Positions 18,074-28,600 of a stretch of 42,747 nucleotides of DNA are shown here, in pieces. The stretch spans positions 1-42,747 of the forward strand of contig JAQBPB010000054.1 of NCBI GenBank assembly GCA_028287745.1, read 5' to 3'. Positions within the stretch are counted from its first letter, which is position 1. Each line of letters starts with the position of its first letter. This stretch comes from Chloroflexota bacterium. GTDB lineage: Bacteria; Chloroflexota; Chloroflexia; Chloroheliales; Chloroheliaceae. Under the pieces are notes generated by a model. That model was not told the origin of the DNA and made no database searches. It worked only from the letters and a program-made list of their open reading frames with translations. A program made the position numbers and the translations under genes.

Positions 18074-20335
18074 GTGACCAACCAGGAAAATAGTTATAAA
18101 CAAATCGGGTCTTCGGTGCGGCGGCTGGAAGGACGGGCCAAAGTGACCGGACAGGCCCGCTTCACGGCGGATGTACCAGTCCCCGGTAAACTGCTATACG
18201 CCCGGCTGGTCACCAGTCCTTACGCCCACGCCCGGATTACCGGCATTGATATTCAGGCCGCCCTGGCCTGTCCCGGTGTGGTTAGAGTGGTGCTTGCCCG
18301 TGACTTACCTTTGCTACCGGATGCTACAGCCTCGCGCAAGCGGAAACCTCTGGCCGGTGACGAAGTGCTTTTTGCCGGACAGCCGGTAGCGGTCGTCCTG
18401 GGAGAGAGTGAAGCCGCCGCTACTGATGGAGCCGCCCTGGTCCGGGTTGATTATGAACCGCTGCCGGTTGCCAGCACTACCCGGGCCGCTTTAGCCCCGG
18501 ACGCACCCCTCGTGCGCCACCCCCGGGAACTGCAAGGCCCTGCCGGGCATGGCAGCCCGGCCACTGCCCCGGCCCCGGACTTACCCCCAAATGTGTCCAG
18601 CCGTGCCGAAAATAAAAAAGGCGATATTGCCGCTGGCTTTGCCGAAGCGGTAGTGATTGTAGAAGACACTTTCCGCCTGCCAATGGTCTACCAGGGCTAC
18701 CTGGAACCGATGGCCTGTACGGTGGTGCCTGACCCTTCGGGCCACCTGACGGTCTATTCCAGCACCCAGACCATGTTCGATACCCGCCGCGAAGTTGCCG
18801 AAGCCCTGGGCCTGCCGGTGAGACAGGTTAAAGTAGTGCTTCCCTATATCGGCGGCGGGTTTGGGGCCAAAGCGGTCTTGCTGGAACCGCTCTGTGCGGG
18901 CCTGGCCCAACTGACCATGCGCCCGGTCCAGCTAAATTTCACCCGCATGGAAGACCTGGCAGCGGCTAACCCGATGACCGATTGCACCATCAAACTTAAG
19001 CTTGGCGCTAAAAGTGACGGCACTCTTTCGGCCCTGAAGGCGGATATAATCTTCGATACGGGGGCCTACCCCGGTTCTCCAATGGGTTTTGTGGCCCTTT
19101 TATTATCGGTAGCTTACCCGGTACCCAACTTCGAAATCACCGGGGTTGAAGTGGTCACTCACCGGGTCGGTGCCGGTTCCTACCGCGCTCCGGGCCTGCC
19201 CCAGATGATTTTCGCCCTCGAATCCCAGGTGGATAAACTCGCCCGCGCCTTGAATATTGACCCACTAACTATGCGGCGGCGAAATTCCTACCCTGACAAC
19301 CTGAGCGCCGGTGCAGTGCTGGACCGGCTTGAAAAGCATAGTCTATGGCAGCAGCGCCTGGAAAAAAGGCCCAATGAAGGTTGGGGTATGGCTTTCGCCG
19401 GTAGCGCCAACTCGATTGGCCCGGCCAGTGCCGCCTGCCGCTTGAACGAGGATGGGACTTTTAGTGTCATTACCGGCCTGGCCGACCTCTCCGGCTCCGC
19501 TACCAGCCTGGCGATGATCGCGGCCGAAGCCCTGACGACCGACCTCAGGAATATCACCATGACCCTGGGTGACAGTGATAGCGCTCCCTATACCGGCGCG
19601 ACCGGCGGCAGCCGGGCCATCTACACCCTCGGCGCGGCGGTCCAGCGAGCGGCTGAAGATGCCCGTGCCCAGATTCTTGCCATTGTGGCCGACCACCTGG
19701 AAGCCAACCCGGATGACCTGGAACTCCTGGATGGTGCGGTGCATGTAAAAGGCGCCCCCGGCCACTCGGTGACTTTGCAGGAAATAAACGCTATGACCGG
19801 CGGCTATGAAGGCAAGCATGAACCGGTCCTGGGCCGGGGCAAGAGCGCCAATAAAGAATTCGCGGTTGGCTGCTACGTCCACCTGGCCCACGTCCGGGTT
19901 GACCCCGAAACGGGCGAGGTGAAGGTGCTGGATTACCTGGCAATTCACGATGTCGGGTGCGCAATAAATCCGGCCGAGGTAGCCGGGCAAATTCACGGCG
20001 GGGTTACCCAGGGGCTGGGCTGGGCGCTGTACGAGCAAATGGTCTATGATGAAGCCGGGGCCCTGGTTAGCGGCAGTTTGATGGATTACGCCCTTCAAAC
20101 CGCCTCTATGGTACCAGCCATTCAGTGCGGGGTGGTCGGTATACCTTCCAGAGAAGGCCCGCTGGGCGCGAAAGGGATTGGCGAGCCGCCGATTGTCCCT
20201 CCCGCCGCCGCCATCTGTAACGCGATTTACGATGCGGCCGGTATCCGCCTGAACGAAATCCCCGCCACTCCTGAGCGGGTCTACAGCCTGTTAACCGCCG
20301 GTAAAACTACAGCAATACCTGGCCCCGGCATTTGA
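18074..20335 (+). CDS. Xanthine dehydrogenase-family molybdopterin-binding subunit
   Basis: 753 residues, the usual length for the large (molybdenum) subunit of the xanthine dehydrogenase/CO dehydrogenase/aldehyde oxidase family. The cofactor motif GGGFGAK is at 260-266, SYRAPG lies in the middle, and the active-site Glu is at 704 in GAKGIGEPP. These enzymes hydroxylate purines, aldehydes or N-heterocycles and normally work with a 2Fe-2S subunit and a FAD subunit. Neither partner is encoded next to it, which is unusual. They may be elsewhere in the genome, or the gene may be a relic. The GTG start follows AGAAAGGG at about 10 nt. A decayed copy of part of this gene follows downstream. The substrate cannot be told. 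Confidence 0.85.
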   Translation: MTNQENSYKQIGSSVRRLEGRAKVTGQARFTADVPVPGKLLYARLVTSPYAHARITGIDIQAALACPGVVRVVLARDLPLLPDATASRKRKPLAGDEVLFAGQPVAVVLGESEAAATDGAALVRVDYEPLPVASTTRAALAPDAPLVRHPRELQGPAGHGSPATAPAPDLPPNVSSRAENKKGDIAAGFAEAVVIVEDTFRLPMVYQGYLEPMACTVVPDPSGHLTVYSSTQTMFDTRREVAEALGLPVRQVKVVLPYIGGGFGAKAVLLEPLCAGLAQLTMRPVQLNFTRMEDLAAANPMTDCTIKLKLGAKSDGTLSALKADIIFDTGAYPGSPMGFVALLLSVAYPVPNFEITGVEVVTHRVGAGSYRAPGLPQMIFALESQVDKLARALNIDPLTMRRRNSYPDNLSAGAVLDRLEKHSLWQQRLEKRPNEGWGMAFAGSANSIGPASAACRLNEDGTFSVITGLADLSGSATSLAMIAAEALTTDLRNITMTLGDSDSAPYTGATGGSRAIYTLGAAVQRAAEDARAQILAIVADHLEANPDDLELLDGAVHVKGAPGHSVTLQEINAMTGGYEGKHEPVLGRGKSANKEFAVGCYVHLAHVRVDPETGEVKVLDYLAIHDVGCAINPAEVAGQIHGGVTQGLGWALYEQMVYDEAGALVSGSLMDYALQTASMVPAIQCGVVGIPSREGPLGAKGIGEPPIVPPAAAICNAIYDAAGIRLNEIPATPERVYSLLTAGKTTAIPGPGI

Positions 20336-20510
20336 GGCAAGGAGCATTTTATACAGATGCACCCGACTAAATCCGGCGAATTAGTTACCGCACCTTAAAC
20401 GATAAAGACAGTAATGTATCATCAAACTGGGTGGGCTGCTCCTTGAGTCAATTTGGAGAACCTCGCAATAAAAAAACCCTTACCGGAAATACCGGGCACC
20501 ATCGCCCCTG

Positions 20511-20625
20511 CTTGAACGAGGCTGAAACTTTTAGTATCATTACCGGCGGCCTGGCCCACCTTTCCGGGGCAGCTACCGGCTGTCAACTATCGCGGCCGCG
20601 TGCTTTTCAATACACCGCCGGTAAA
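20511..20625 (+). pseudogene. Decayed partial duplicate of the molybdenum-subunit gene
   Basis: Bases 20511-20598 align with 19441-19526 inside the intact gene at about four of five positions. There is a 3-nt insertion after TACCGG and a 1-nt deletion near the end. In translation LNEAETFSIITGGLAHLSGAAT mirrors residues of the parent (LNEDGTFSVITGLADLSGSAT). A second match, ACCGCCGGTAAA (20614-20625), mirrors the parent's 3' end at 20294-20305. The roughly 770 nt between these segments in the parent are missing. It looks like an old tandem duplication that has mostly been deleted. Confidence 0.65.
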
Positions 20626-20686
20626 GCCGGTCAAATTTAAACACTCCAAAAAAAGTCTTACCCTGAAAATGTGAGGTTCCCGTTAA

Positions 20687-22219
20687 ATGGATTCGATTGT
20701 CGAAGCATTAAGCCAGCATAGCACCCACCACCCGGAAAGGACCGCCCTGCTATTCGAAGGCCGGGCCTATACCTACCGCGAGCTTTACAGCCAGGTGGCC
20801 CGGTTTGCCGCCGGTCTTAAGCAGTGGGGCTTACAACCCGGCGACCGGGTGGCCCTTTTCCTGGAAAACTGTCCCGAATTTATCATTGCCTACTTCGGGA
20901 CGCACCGGGCCGGTGGGGTAATCGTCCTGGTAAACACCCAGTATCGCCAGGTAGAATTGCGCCACCTGCTTGCAGACTCAGGCGCGCGCCTGGCCTTAAC
21001 CGACCCCACCGGCGGTGCGGAACTGGACCGCTTGAAAACGGACCTGCCAGACCTGGAAGGGCTGGTGCTGGTTGGCGGCCCCGGCAATCTCGGTAATCTG
21101 CCCTCATTCGAATTTGAAACTTTCCTGGCCGAGCCGGTAGAAAGCTTTAGCTTTCCCAAAGGTGGCGACCTGGCAATTATCGGCTACACTTCCGGTACCA
21201 CAGGCCGGGCCAAAGGAGCAATGCTACTGCACTCCAACCTGGCCTCAAATATCGAAACCCTCACCCATACCTGGCAGTGGACCGCCGCCGACCGCCTGTT
21301 ACTGGTCCTGCCACTCTTCCATGCTCACGGCCTTATGGTCGGCCTTCACGGCACTATCTGGACCGGTGCCAGCGCTGAACTCCAGCGCAAATTTGAGGCG
21401 TCGTCGGTCCTTTCAGTCCTGCAAAGCGATACCCGCCTGACCATGTTCTTTGGTGTCCCGACAATGTACGGCCGCCTGTTGGAAGAAGCTAAAACCTATA
21501 GCGGCCCGTTGCGGCCCCTGCGCCTCTACGTTTCCGGGTCGGCCCCGCTCAGTCAGGCCGTTTTCAACGAATTTCAACAGGTATTCGGCCAGCCCATCCT
21601 GGAACGCTACGGCATGACCGAAACTATTATGAACACCACCAATCCCTACCAGGGCGAACGCCGGGCCGGAACGGTTGGCCTGCCTTTCCCCGGCCAGCAA
21701 GCCCGCATTGTGGATGTCCGTACCCGCCAGCTTTTAACGGATGGCGAAACCGGCGAAATAGAAGTGTACGGCCCGCATGTCTTTAAGGGCTACTGGCAGC
21801 GGCCGGAAGCGACCGCCGAAGCTTTCAGCCCCGATGGCTGGTTCAGGACCGGCGACCTGGGCTGCCGCTCTCTCGATGGCTTCATAACCATAAACGGTCG
21901 CGCCCGCGAACTCATCATCAGCGGCGGCTACAACATCTACCCGCGTGAGGTCGAAGAAGTGCTGCTACAGCACCCCGGCGTAAGCGAGGCGGCGGTTTTC
22001 GGCCTGCCCGACCCCGACCTGGGCGAACAGGTTGTCGCGGCGGTTGTCCCGGCATTCGGCTTTGAGAGTCTAACAACCTCAGAACTGGCCGATTTTTGCC
22101 GCAACCAGCTTGCCAGTTTTAAAAAGCCCCGCCAGGTCTTCCTGGTCAAAGCTTTGCCCCGCAACGCCCTGGGAAAAGTCCAAAAGCACCTGCTCCGCGG
22201 ACAACTTGAAAAGCGTTAG
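20687..22219 (+). CDS. Acyl-CoA synthetase, MatB (malonyl-CoA synthetase)-like
   Basis: 510-residue ANL-family ligase that activates a carboxylic acid through an acyl-AMP to the CoA thioester. The ATP loop YTSGTTGRAKG (near 166), the A5 motif ERYGMTET, the A7 motif GWFRTGDLG, the hinge ISGGYNIYPREVE and the C-terminal catalytic Lys in NALGKVQK are all present. The stretch PLFHAHGLMVGLH and RYGMTETIMNTTNPYQGERR with GTVG resemble malonyl-CoA synthetases (MatB) more than long-chain ligases, so a short or dicarboxylic acid is favoured. It lies 350 nt after the molybdenum subunit gene, with the pseudogene between. A long hairpin follows. Confidence 0.82.
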   Translation: MDSIVEALSQHSTHHPERTALLFEGRAYTYRELYSQVARFAAGLKQWGLQPGDRVALFLENCPEFIIAYFGTHRAGGVIVLVNTQYRQVELRHLLADSGARLALTDPTGGAELDRLKTDLPDLEGLVLVGGPGNLGNLPSFEFETFLAEPVESFSFPKGGDLAIIGYTSGTTGRAKGAMLLHSNLASNIETLTHTWQWTAADRLLLVLPLFHAHGLMVGLHGTIWTGASAELQRKFEASSVLSVLQSDTRLTMFFGVPTMYGRLLEEAKTYSGPLRPLRLYVSGSAPLSQAVFNEFQQVFGQPILERYGMTETIMNTTNPYQGERRAGTVGLPFPGQQARIVDVRTRQLLTDGETGEIEVYGPHVFKGYWQRPEATAEAFSPDGWFRTGDLGCRSLDGFITINGRARELIISGGYNIYPREVEEVLLQHPGVSEAAVFGLPDPDLGEQVVAAVVPAFGFESLTTSELADFCRNQLASFKKPRQVFLVKALPRNALGKVQKHLLRGQLEKR

Positions 22220-22234
22220 ACAACCCAATATCTA

Positions 22235-22309
22235 ACCGGGCAGCCCTTGAAATAACCCGGTTCTACTGGCATTTAGCTGCTATGTGGAACTATTTCAAGG
22301 CCGCCCGGT
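22235..22309 (+). repeat. 75-nt imperfect palindrome after the acyl-CoA synthetase gene
   Basis: The outer arms 22235-22254 and 22291-22309 pair over about 18 bp with one mismatch and one bulge. A second pair of arms, GTTCTAC and GTGGAAC, pairs inside with one wobble. It begins 16 nt after the stop. No T-tract follows, so it may be an unusual terminator, an RNA-stabilising hairpin or a small repeat element. Confidence 0.5.
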
Positions 22310-22979
22310 GCAACACTACCTCTTCCTGTTCTTATTCATAACTACCATACCCCTTCCCGGTTTCTTCCCAATGTCTACGTATCCAACCTGTAGCTGTCAT
22401 TGCGAGTGTAATCCAGGAATCTGGGTACCCATTGGCTACCGTTGGGTACCGGTGGCATATAGCAACCATAAATGTAGCGCTTCCGCACTAACCATTAAAA
22501 AACTGGACTTTTGTTCATTCTTGCGTTTTCTATTTCAAATTCTCCCTTTAAATTAGGGGATATGTACCTTAATTGTCTCCTTTTAATCCCTGAAAGAGGA
22601 GTGAAGACCCAAAACCAACCAGGCCAGGCCCTGATTATTATCAAAAAACCTGGCCCGTACCAACCTGCTTCTATCAACCACTATAATCATTATTCCCGGC
22701 CACCTGGTTAAGCAGACCGGGAGTTCCGGTACAGTTTTTGCGGTAATATCAGGCAAGCACGGGGTGGCCCGGTAATTGCTTTCATTGTTCAGGCTGTCAC
22801 AAACATTAGAAGATTCAATGAAACTCTAATTTAGTTTTTGTGAAAAGAAGCAATTTTAGCTCGAAAGTTAGAAACTTTTTCGCGTTTTTGGAGTATACTT
22901 ATTACGTACTTATTTAAATAATAATGCTTCTTTCAACATTGACCGGGCAGGTTGGTGTTAGTAAGCCGGGAGGATACCT
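22310..22979. other. Gene-free gap upstream of ftsH
   Basis: About 670 nt without a supportable gene. It contains a dispersed repeat fragment (22395-22422) and a 7-bp inverted repeat GGCCAGG/CCTGGCC near 22622-22655. A nested inverted repeat lies at 22798-22842 (CACAAA/TTTGTG outside, ATTAGA/TCTAAT inside). A TATACT hexamer at 22894-22899 may be the ftsH -10, but I see no good -35. Confidence 0.4.
22395..22422 (+). repeat. Dispersed intergenic repeat fragment
   Basis: Reads TGTCATTGCGAGTGTAATCC and continues AGGAATCT, the same motif class as 14529-14554. Confidence 0.45.
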
Positions 22980-24914
22980 ATGGGTAACAGCAAGTGGCTA
23001 AAAAATAGTTTTGTTTACCTCATTGTAATAATAGCCGTGCTATTACTATTTTTTACCTTATTTGGTGGGAACCGCAATGACCCCGCCAAAAATATTCCAA
23101 TCAGCAGGGTACTGCATGAAGCGGCCGCAGTCCCTTCCCCTATTAAAGAAATTGTCTTAACCAACGATAGTAATGTCGTCCAGGTTATCTATAAAGACCA
23201 GCCGGATAAAATCTCCCGGCGGGAAACCGCAACCACTGACTTTACCACTCAACTCAGGAATGCCGGGTACGACTTCTCCAAGAGTGATGTTGAGATCAGG
23301 ATTAATGAACCGTCCTCGTTTGGCGGCCTGCTAAACATCTTTACTCTTTTGCTGCCCGCCCTGCTCTTTATCGGGGTGCTGGTGTTCATGATGCGGCAGT
23401 CCCAGGGTGGCAATAACCAGGCTCTCAGCTTCGGCAAGAGCCGCGCCCGTAAATTCGTCGGCGATAAAACTTCGGTAACCTTTAACGATGTCGCCGGGGT
23501 CGAAGAATCCAAGCAAGAACTGGCCGAAGTGGTCGAATTCCTTAAATTCCCTGACAAGTTCGCCGCCCTGGGCGCCCGTATTCCGCGTGGTGTCCTGCTG
23601 GTCGGCCCTCCTGGCACCGGCAAGACCTTGATCTCCAAAGCCGTCGCCGGGGAAGCCGGGGTGCCATTCTTTAGCATCAGCGGTTCCGAATTTGTAGAAA
23701 TGTTTGTCGGTGTAGGTGCCAGCCGCGTCCGCGACCTCTTCGCCCAGGCCAAACAGGCTGCCCCTTGTATCATCTTCATTGATGAAATTGACGCCGTTGG
23801 GCGCCAGCGCGGTTCCGGCCTCGGTGGCGGTCATGACGAGCGCGAGCAGACCCTGAACCAGATCCTGGTTGAAATGGACGGCTTCGACAGCACCACCAAT
23901 ATCATTATCATCGCTGCTACCAACCGCCCGGACGTACTCGACCCGGCCCTGTTGCGGCCCGGCCGTTTCGACCGCCAGGTTATCCTGGACCGGCCTGACA
24001 TTCGCGGCCGTATGTCCATCCTGGAAGTCCATTCCAAGGGCAAGCCGTTGGAGAAAGACGTTTCGCTGGAAGTCCTGGCAAAACAGACCCCCGGCTTCAG
24101 TGGTGCCGACCTGGCTAACATGGTCAACGAGGCCGCTATCCTGGCTGCCCGCCGCAACCGCAAGACCATCTCTATGTCGGAGATGGAAGAGGCGATTATG
24201 CGCGTGCTGGCCGGACCCGAGCGCAAGAGCCGCCTGATCAGCGAAAAAGAAAAGATGATCACCGCCTATCACGAAGTCGGTCACGCGATTGTCGCCCGTA
24301 TGACCCCTAACGTGGACCCGGTCCACAAGATCACCATCATCCCTCGCGGTATGGCGGGTGGTCTGACGATGGTCCTGCCGAGTGACGATCACACCCTGGG
24401 AACCCAGGGCCAGTTCGAGGACCAGATTGCCTGGGGCCTGGGTGGCCGGGCCGCCGAAGAGATTATCTTTAACGAAATCTCCAGCGGTGCCTCTAACGAT
24501 ATCGAAAAAGCGACCGAAATTGCCCGCCAGATGGTTACTCGCTACGGTATGAGCAAGAAGCTCGGCCCGATTGCCTTTGGCAAAGCCGATGAGATGGTCT
24601 TCCTGGGCCGTCAAATCAGCGAACAGCGCAACTACTCGGACGAAGTAGCTTACGAAATTGATAAGGAAGTCCGGGCCTTTATTGATAACGGCTACTACCG
24701 GGCCAAGAAAATCCTGACCGAAAACCGGGATAAACTTATCCAGATTTCCGAGCTGCTTATCCAGAAGGAAACCCTGGAAGGCGACGAGTTCGAGCGTCTC
24801 TTTGAAACAGAGCGCCCGGTACCCCACGCTTACAACCGCCCGGTGCGGACCATCCGGCCTACCTTCACCGAAAACGGTGAACAGGGCCAGGGTGCGGCCA
24901 CCAGTCTGCTGTAA
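22980..24914 (+). CDS. ftsH: ATP-dependent zinc metalloprotease FtsH
   Basis: 644-residue membrane-anchored AAA+ protease that degrades misfolded and regulatory membrane and cytosolic proteins. Two membrane segments (about 10-28 and 115-137) flank an extracytoplasmic domain. Walker A is GPPGTGKT (209-216), Walker B is IIFIDEID (264-271), the second region of homology includes [20 protein letters not shown], and the zinc-binding protease motif is HEVGH (431-435). The length is normal. The ATG follows GGGAGGAT at about 5 nt. It is a single gene with a textbook terminator. Confidence 0.97.
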   Translation: MGNSKWLKNSFVYLIVIIAVLLLFFTLFGGNRNDPAKNIPISRVLHEAAAVPSPIKEIVLTNDSNVVQVIYKDQPDKISRRETATTDFTTQLRNAGYDFSKSDVEIRINEPSSFGGLLNIFTLLLPALLFIGVLVFMMRQSQGGNNQALSFGKSRARKFVGDKTSVTFNDVAGVEESKQELAEVVEFLKFPDKFAALGARIPRGVLLVGPPGTGKTLISKAVAGEAGVPFFSISGSEFVEMFVGVGASRVRDLFAQAKQAAPCIIFIDEIDAVGRQRGSGLGGGHDEREQTLNQILVEMDGFDSTTNIIIIAATNRPDVLDPALLRPGRFDRQVILDRPDIRGRMSILEVHSKGKPLEKDVSLEVLAKQTPGFSGADLANMVNEAAILAARRNRKTISMSEMEEAIMRVLAGPERKSRLISEKEKMITAYHEVGHAIVARMTPNVDPVHKITIIPRGMAGGLTMVLPSDDHTLGTQGQFEDQIAWGLGGRAAEEIIFNEISSGASNDIEKATEIARQMVTRYGMSKKLGPIAFGKADEMVFLGRQISEQRNYSDEVAYEIDKEVRAFIDNGYYRAKKILTENRDKLIQISELLIQKETLEGDEFERLFETERPVPHAYNRPVRTIRPTFTENGEQGQGAATSLL

Positions 24915-24930
24915 TCCGGTCTGAAACCAT

Positions 24931-24970
24931 AACCAAAGGGGCGGTCATGCTGGCCGCCCCTTTGGTTTTT
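24931..24970 (+). terminator. Rho-independent terminator of ftsH
   Basis: Perfect 14-bp stem AACCAAAGGGGCGG / CCGCCCCTTTGGTT (24931-24944 and 24954-24967) followed by further Ts, starting 17 nt after the stop. Confidence 0.9.
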
Positions 24971-25112
24971 AAATTTATTATTATTGCCCTCCGAAAACTT
25001 CTCGAATATAAACCACCCACTCGCCCCTGTTGACTTGAGTAGTATAATAAAAGGACTGAATTTAGGATTTAAAAGCTATAATCTTAACTTGCTTTACTAG
25101 AAAGAAACCTAC

Positions 25113-25634
25113 GTGGCCTATACAAACTGGCTGGTCAACGCGAAAAACCTGGAAGAGCTTAAAGCCCTTTACTACACCCTGGCCCGGTCACATCATCCCG
25201 ACCTGGGTGGCAGCACCGACATAATGCAGCAGATTAATGCTGAATATTCCCTGCGGGTAAAACTTTTCAAATCAGGCTTTAATCCTTCCGCCACTACGTC
25301 CACAACCACGACCACATCCACAACCTCACCCTCCCGACCGGCCCGGAAAGCGCCATCCGGCAATCAAAAAAATCCCCCTAAATCCAATACGGAATGGGGA
25401 AGGTTAAATATCACCCGGGACGCCTGGGAAGCCTACCATGCCGTCTGCGAAATTCGCGAGTCCGAACGCTATCCCTTTGGCATAGTAATCAAGATTATTG
25501 ATGGCAAGGTCCAGGTCGGCGGCCGGGCCACCTATTACTACCGGGAGCGTTTAAAAGCTCTCGGCTTTGCCTGGAACGCTACCGCCCGCTACTGGTTCTT
25601 TGTCAAAAAGCCACCTGTCCGCAAGGCCAGCTAA
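25113..25634 (+). CDS. J-domain protein with Thr-rich linker and C-terminal domain
   Basis: 173 residues. The N-terminal part is a short DnaJ-like domain with the diagnostic HPD at 28-30 (LARSHHPDLGGSTDIMQQIN), which should stimulate a DnaK-type chaperone. A low-complexity Thr/Ser stretch (about 60-75) and a Pro/Lys-rich linker follow. The C-terminal domain (about 95-170) ends in VQVGGRATYYYRERLKALGF and WNATARYWFF, a form seen in small proteins linked to nucleic-acid or mobile-element functions, although I cannot name it. The zinc-finger and substrate domains of true DnaJ are absent. The GTG start has only a weak AGAAAG upstream. It converges on the glycosidase gene, with 15 nt between the stops. 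Confidence 0.7.
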   Translation: MAYTNWLVNAKNLEELKALYYTLARSHHPDLGGSTDIMQQINAEYSLRVKLFKSGFNPSATTSTTTTTSTTSPSRPARKAPSGNQKNPPKSNTEWGRLNITRDAWEAYHAVCEIRESERYPFGIVIKIIDGKVQVGGRATYYYRERLKALGFAWNATARYWFFVKKPPVRKAS

Positions 25635-25649
25635 AACCGTATTCCTTCA

Positions 25650-28600
25650 TCAAGGAAGATTTATCCCGATTATTTGATAACCATACCCTGGAATGGTCAG
25701 GGTTACCGCCTGGCCGGGTTGCGCTTCACCCAGCGATTTCCCGGCGCTTAAATCGGTCCAATCCGAAAGCCTGTAAGCCTGTCCGGCTATTAACTTTAGT
25801 TCCGGTTCGGCCAGCGGCAGGTCCACCTTTTGGGTTTCTCCGGTCGGGTTAAGCAAAATAATAATGCCTCGGCCATCCAGCATGTGGGCCTCACCATGCA
25901 CAGTACTGCCGTCCGGGAAATTCAAAATATGCTGGTAGACCCGGAAGTACTCCCCGAACTGCTTGCGCCAGGTAAATAACTTGTTCAGGAAGGTAATCAC
26001 CGGCTCAGGTGTAATTGCCAGGTCCAGGGAAGCCCCGGCCTGGCTCGCCCCGTTGCCCACCATGCTCACTTCGGCAAACTGGATTATATGCTGGGGCAGG
26101 CCCAGTCCTTCTTCCCAGGTCCGTTTGTAACTGAGCCCGTACCAGTCGCCCCATAAACCCCGGTAGGGGTACTGGTAAGTGGCATAGTACATTTGCTGGC
26201 TGCGGATTAACTCGCTCGCCAGGACCGGCGGCCCGTGTATATCCGAAAGCTGCAACTGGTCTATCGCGCTTAACCAGTGAATGTTGGTCGGGCCGTTCCA
26301 GACTACCACCTGTAAATCGGGCCTGACCGTGTGCAAGTCATGTAACAGGCTGGCATAGTATTTAATCGTGGCGTGGTATTCTTCGTCCGTGTTTTGCCAG
26401 TTCCGGTCGGCGCTCCGGCAGTTATTGATATGCCAGTCGGCCCCATCCCAGTAAATTTCCTCCAGCGGCCAGGTACGGGCAATTTCCAGCAGCCTGGTCC
26501 TGACATATTCTCCCGCCCCCGACAGCGGGCAAAACCGCCTTTGCGGGTCGGTTTCGTCCACCCAATCCGGCCGCTGCTCGCGCAGCAGGTCGTAGTTTTC
26601 CAGGCCGGAATATACCGAACTGAACGGATTCATCCAGAGACCCACGGTCATCCCGCTGGCTTTTAGCTGCTCAATAACCGGCTCAAGTCCGTCCGGAAAC
26701 TTATCACGGTCAACCCGCAGCGGTGCGCCGCTCTGCCAGCCTGCGTCAACATGCAAAATATCGTAAAACCCGGCCGCCTTCATCCGGTCTACCGTATCCA
26801 GGAGCGATTTTTCGTCAAAACCCGTTTCAAAAGGGAACCAGGTGTTATACACCACCGGGTCGCGTTTCCCTTTAATTACCGCGTAAAACTTATAGAGATA
26901 GTCGTTATAGCTCCTGAAACCTTCATCGGCTGGCCCCTGCCAGACACCCACCACGCTGCGCCCGCTGGTAAAGCGCTGGAAAGGCCGGATATAGTCGGTA
27001 TTGCCAAGCTTTAACCCGCTGGCCGTACTGAAACTTTCCTGACCGAACAGCGATTCGGTAAAGAAGTAAAAGCCCTCTCGCCCGTTGGCATGTTGCCCGA
27101 CTGCGGTCGAAGCATCGGTAACATCCAGGCGTTTCTCCGTTCCAAGCAAATTTATCGCCTGGGCCCCTACTGAACTTATATAGTCCGGCTGGCCGTTCGG
27201 GTAATTTATCTCGTAGCGTTCCACCGGCTTAACAGGCTGCAACTCAGGTGCTGGCTGCCAGTCCTCCAGCGTGACCCCTTTGATAACCCACCCCGGGGCC
27301 GCGAAAGGTTCCACCACCAGCCACTTGCGTAAGAAATTTTGCCCGTTAAGCGCCTCGTAATACAGCGATAAATTGACCGGGTTGCCTTCGAAAGTACCGG
27401 CAAGTTTAACCTGGGCCAGGCTCTGGGTCATATCCTGGTTTATGATTTTCGCTTCAATCAGCCGGAAGTTGTCCGAAGTAATCTCTGTAGCGTTTCGGCC
27501 GTCCTCCAGGGCCAGGTTAAGGCTAAATTCCAGTCCGGGACGGCCCAGGTACTCTTCGGCTGTTGGCACGTTTTTAAAACTGCTGCTGTACGCTCCGCCC
27601 TGCTTACTAAAGACCACCCGCCGCGCGACCGTCGAATTACCTATTTCCAAAAGGCTATCACTCTCGTTAAGCTGCGAAACCCTGGCGAAATTGGCCGGGG
27701 TCGCTACGGAAACCGCCCCGGTGGCCGGGTATTGCACCGGGTTCGTCCGGTAACGCCAGGTGTAATAGTGCTGCCCCACGTTTCCCATCTCGACCTGCCA
27801 GCCTGCCGGGTTAGCCGGGTTATAAGTAAGCACCCGCCTTTCGAAAAGCTGCACCAGCACCGGTCTGGTCTGGCCTTCAACCTGCGCCAGCATCCAGTAA
27901 GCCTCGGTCAGGGGCAGCCCGGCCGTAAATACCCAGTCGTACAGCCGGTCGGTCTTGTAAACTCTATCCTGGTAAGTCAACCCGGTAGTCTTAAAGAAAT
28001 CCATAAATACAGCAGGTATATTGTGGCCCAGGATAGGTTCGTAATACCCCTGCCGGATGCCGTAGCCCTGGAAATTACTATCTTCGCTGGCGTTCCCATA
28101 CCGGTCAATCCTTGTTATAACGTCCGCGCCAAGCGCCGCTTCAGCTCGCTTATCTTTATTCAATGAAGCCAGACCCGCGAAGCTGGCATAGGTCGGAGCA
28201 TCGGGATTAATTTCCAGCGAGTCACCCGCTACCGGGATATTGGCCGGGACACTCGCCACAAACTGTTCATTGCCGGTCTGTACCTGCCCGCTGACCATTT
28301 CCTGGACCAGCAGCCCATTTGTGACGTACCATCCGCCAGCGGGGTCAGCCTGAGGGTCCGTCAGTTCCATCCGGCTTTTGTCCCAGTAAGCCACCACCCG
28401 GTGCCCGCCTGGCGCTTCTGCATACAGTTCGGTTTCAATCTGGACCGGCTTTGTACCCCATGTCCAGCTGCGGGCGGCCTTACCCCGGGCTACCGGCTGG
28501 TCATTCCTTTGCCACAGGTTGGTAAAGGCCGGTAACACCTGGCTAAAATTCGACTCGGTCAGGTCGGCCAGGGCCACGTAAGAAGTGGAAATTTTCAGAA

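Noticed and set aside
19343..20098. 251-codon minus-strand frame inside the molybdenum subunit gene
   Set aside because: Antisense shadow; the plus-strand frame carries all the family motifs.
22284..22556. 90-codon plus-strand frame in the gap before ftsH
   Set aside because: It runs through a hairpin and a dispersed repeat, has no ribosome site, and has an erratic Cys/Phe-rich composition.
23331..24827. 498-codon minus-strand frame inside ftsH
   Set aside because: It is antisense to a clearly real, conserved ftsH and results from codon bias. Its sequence resembles no protein family.
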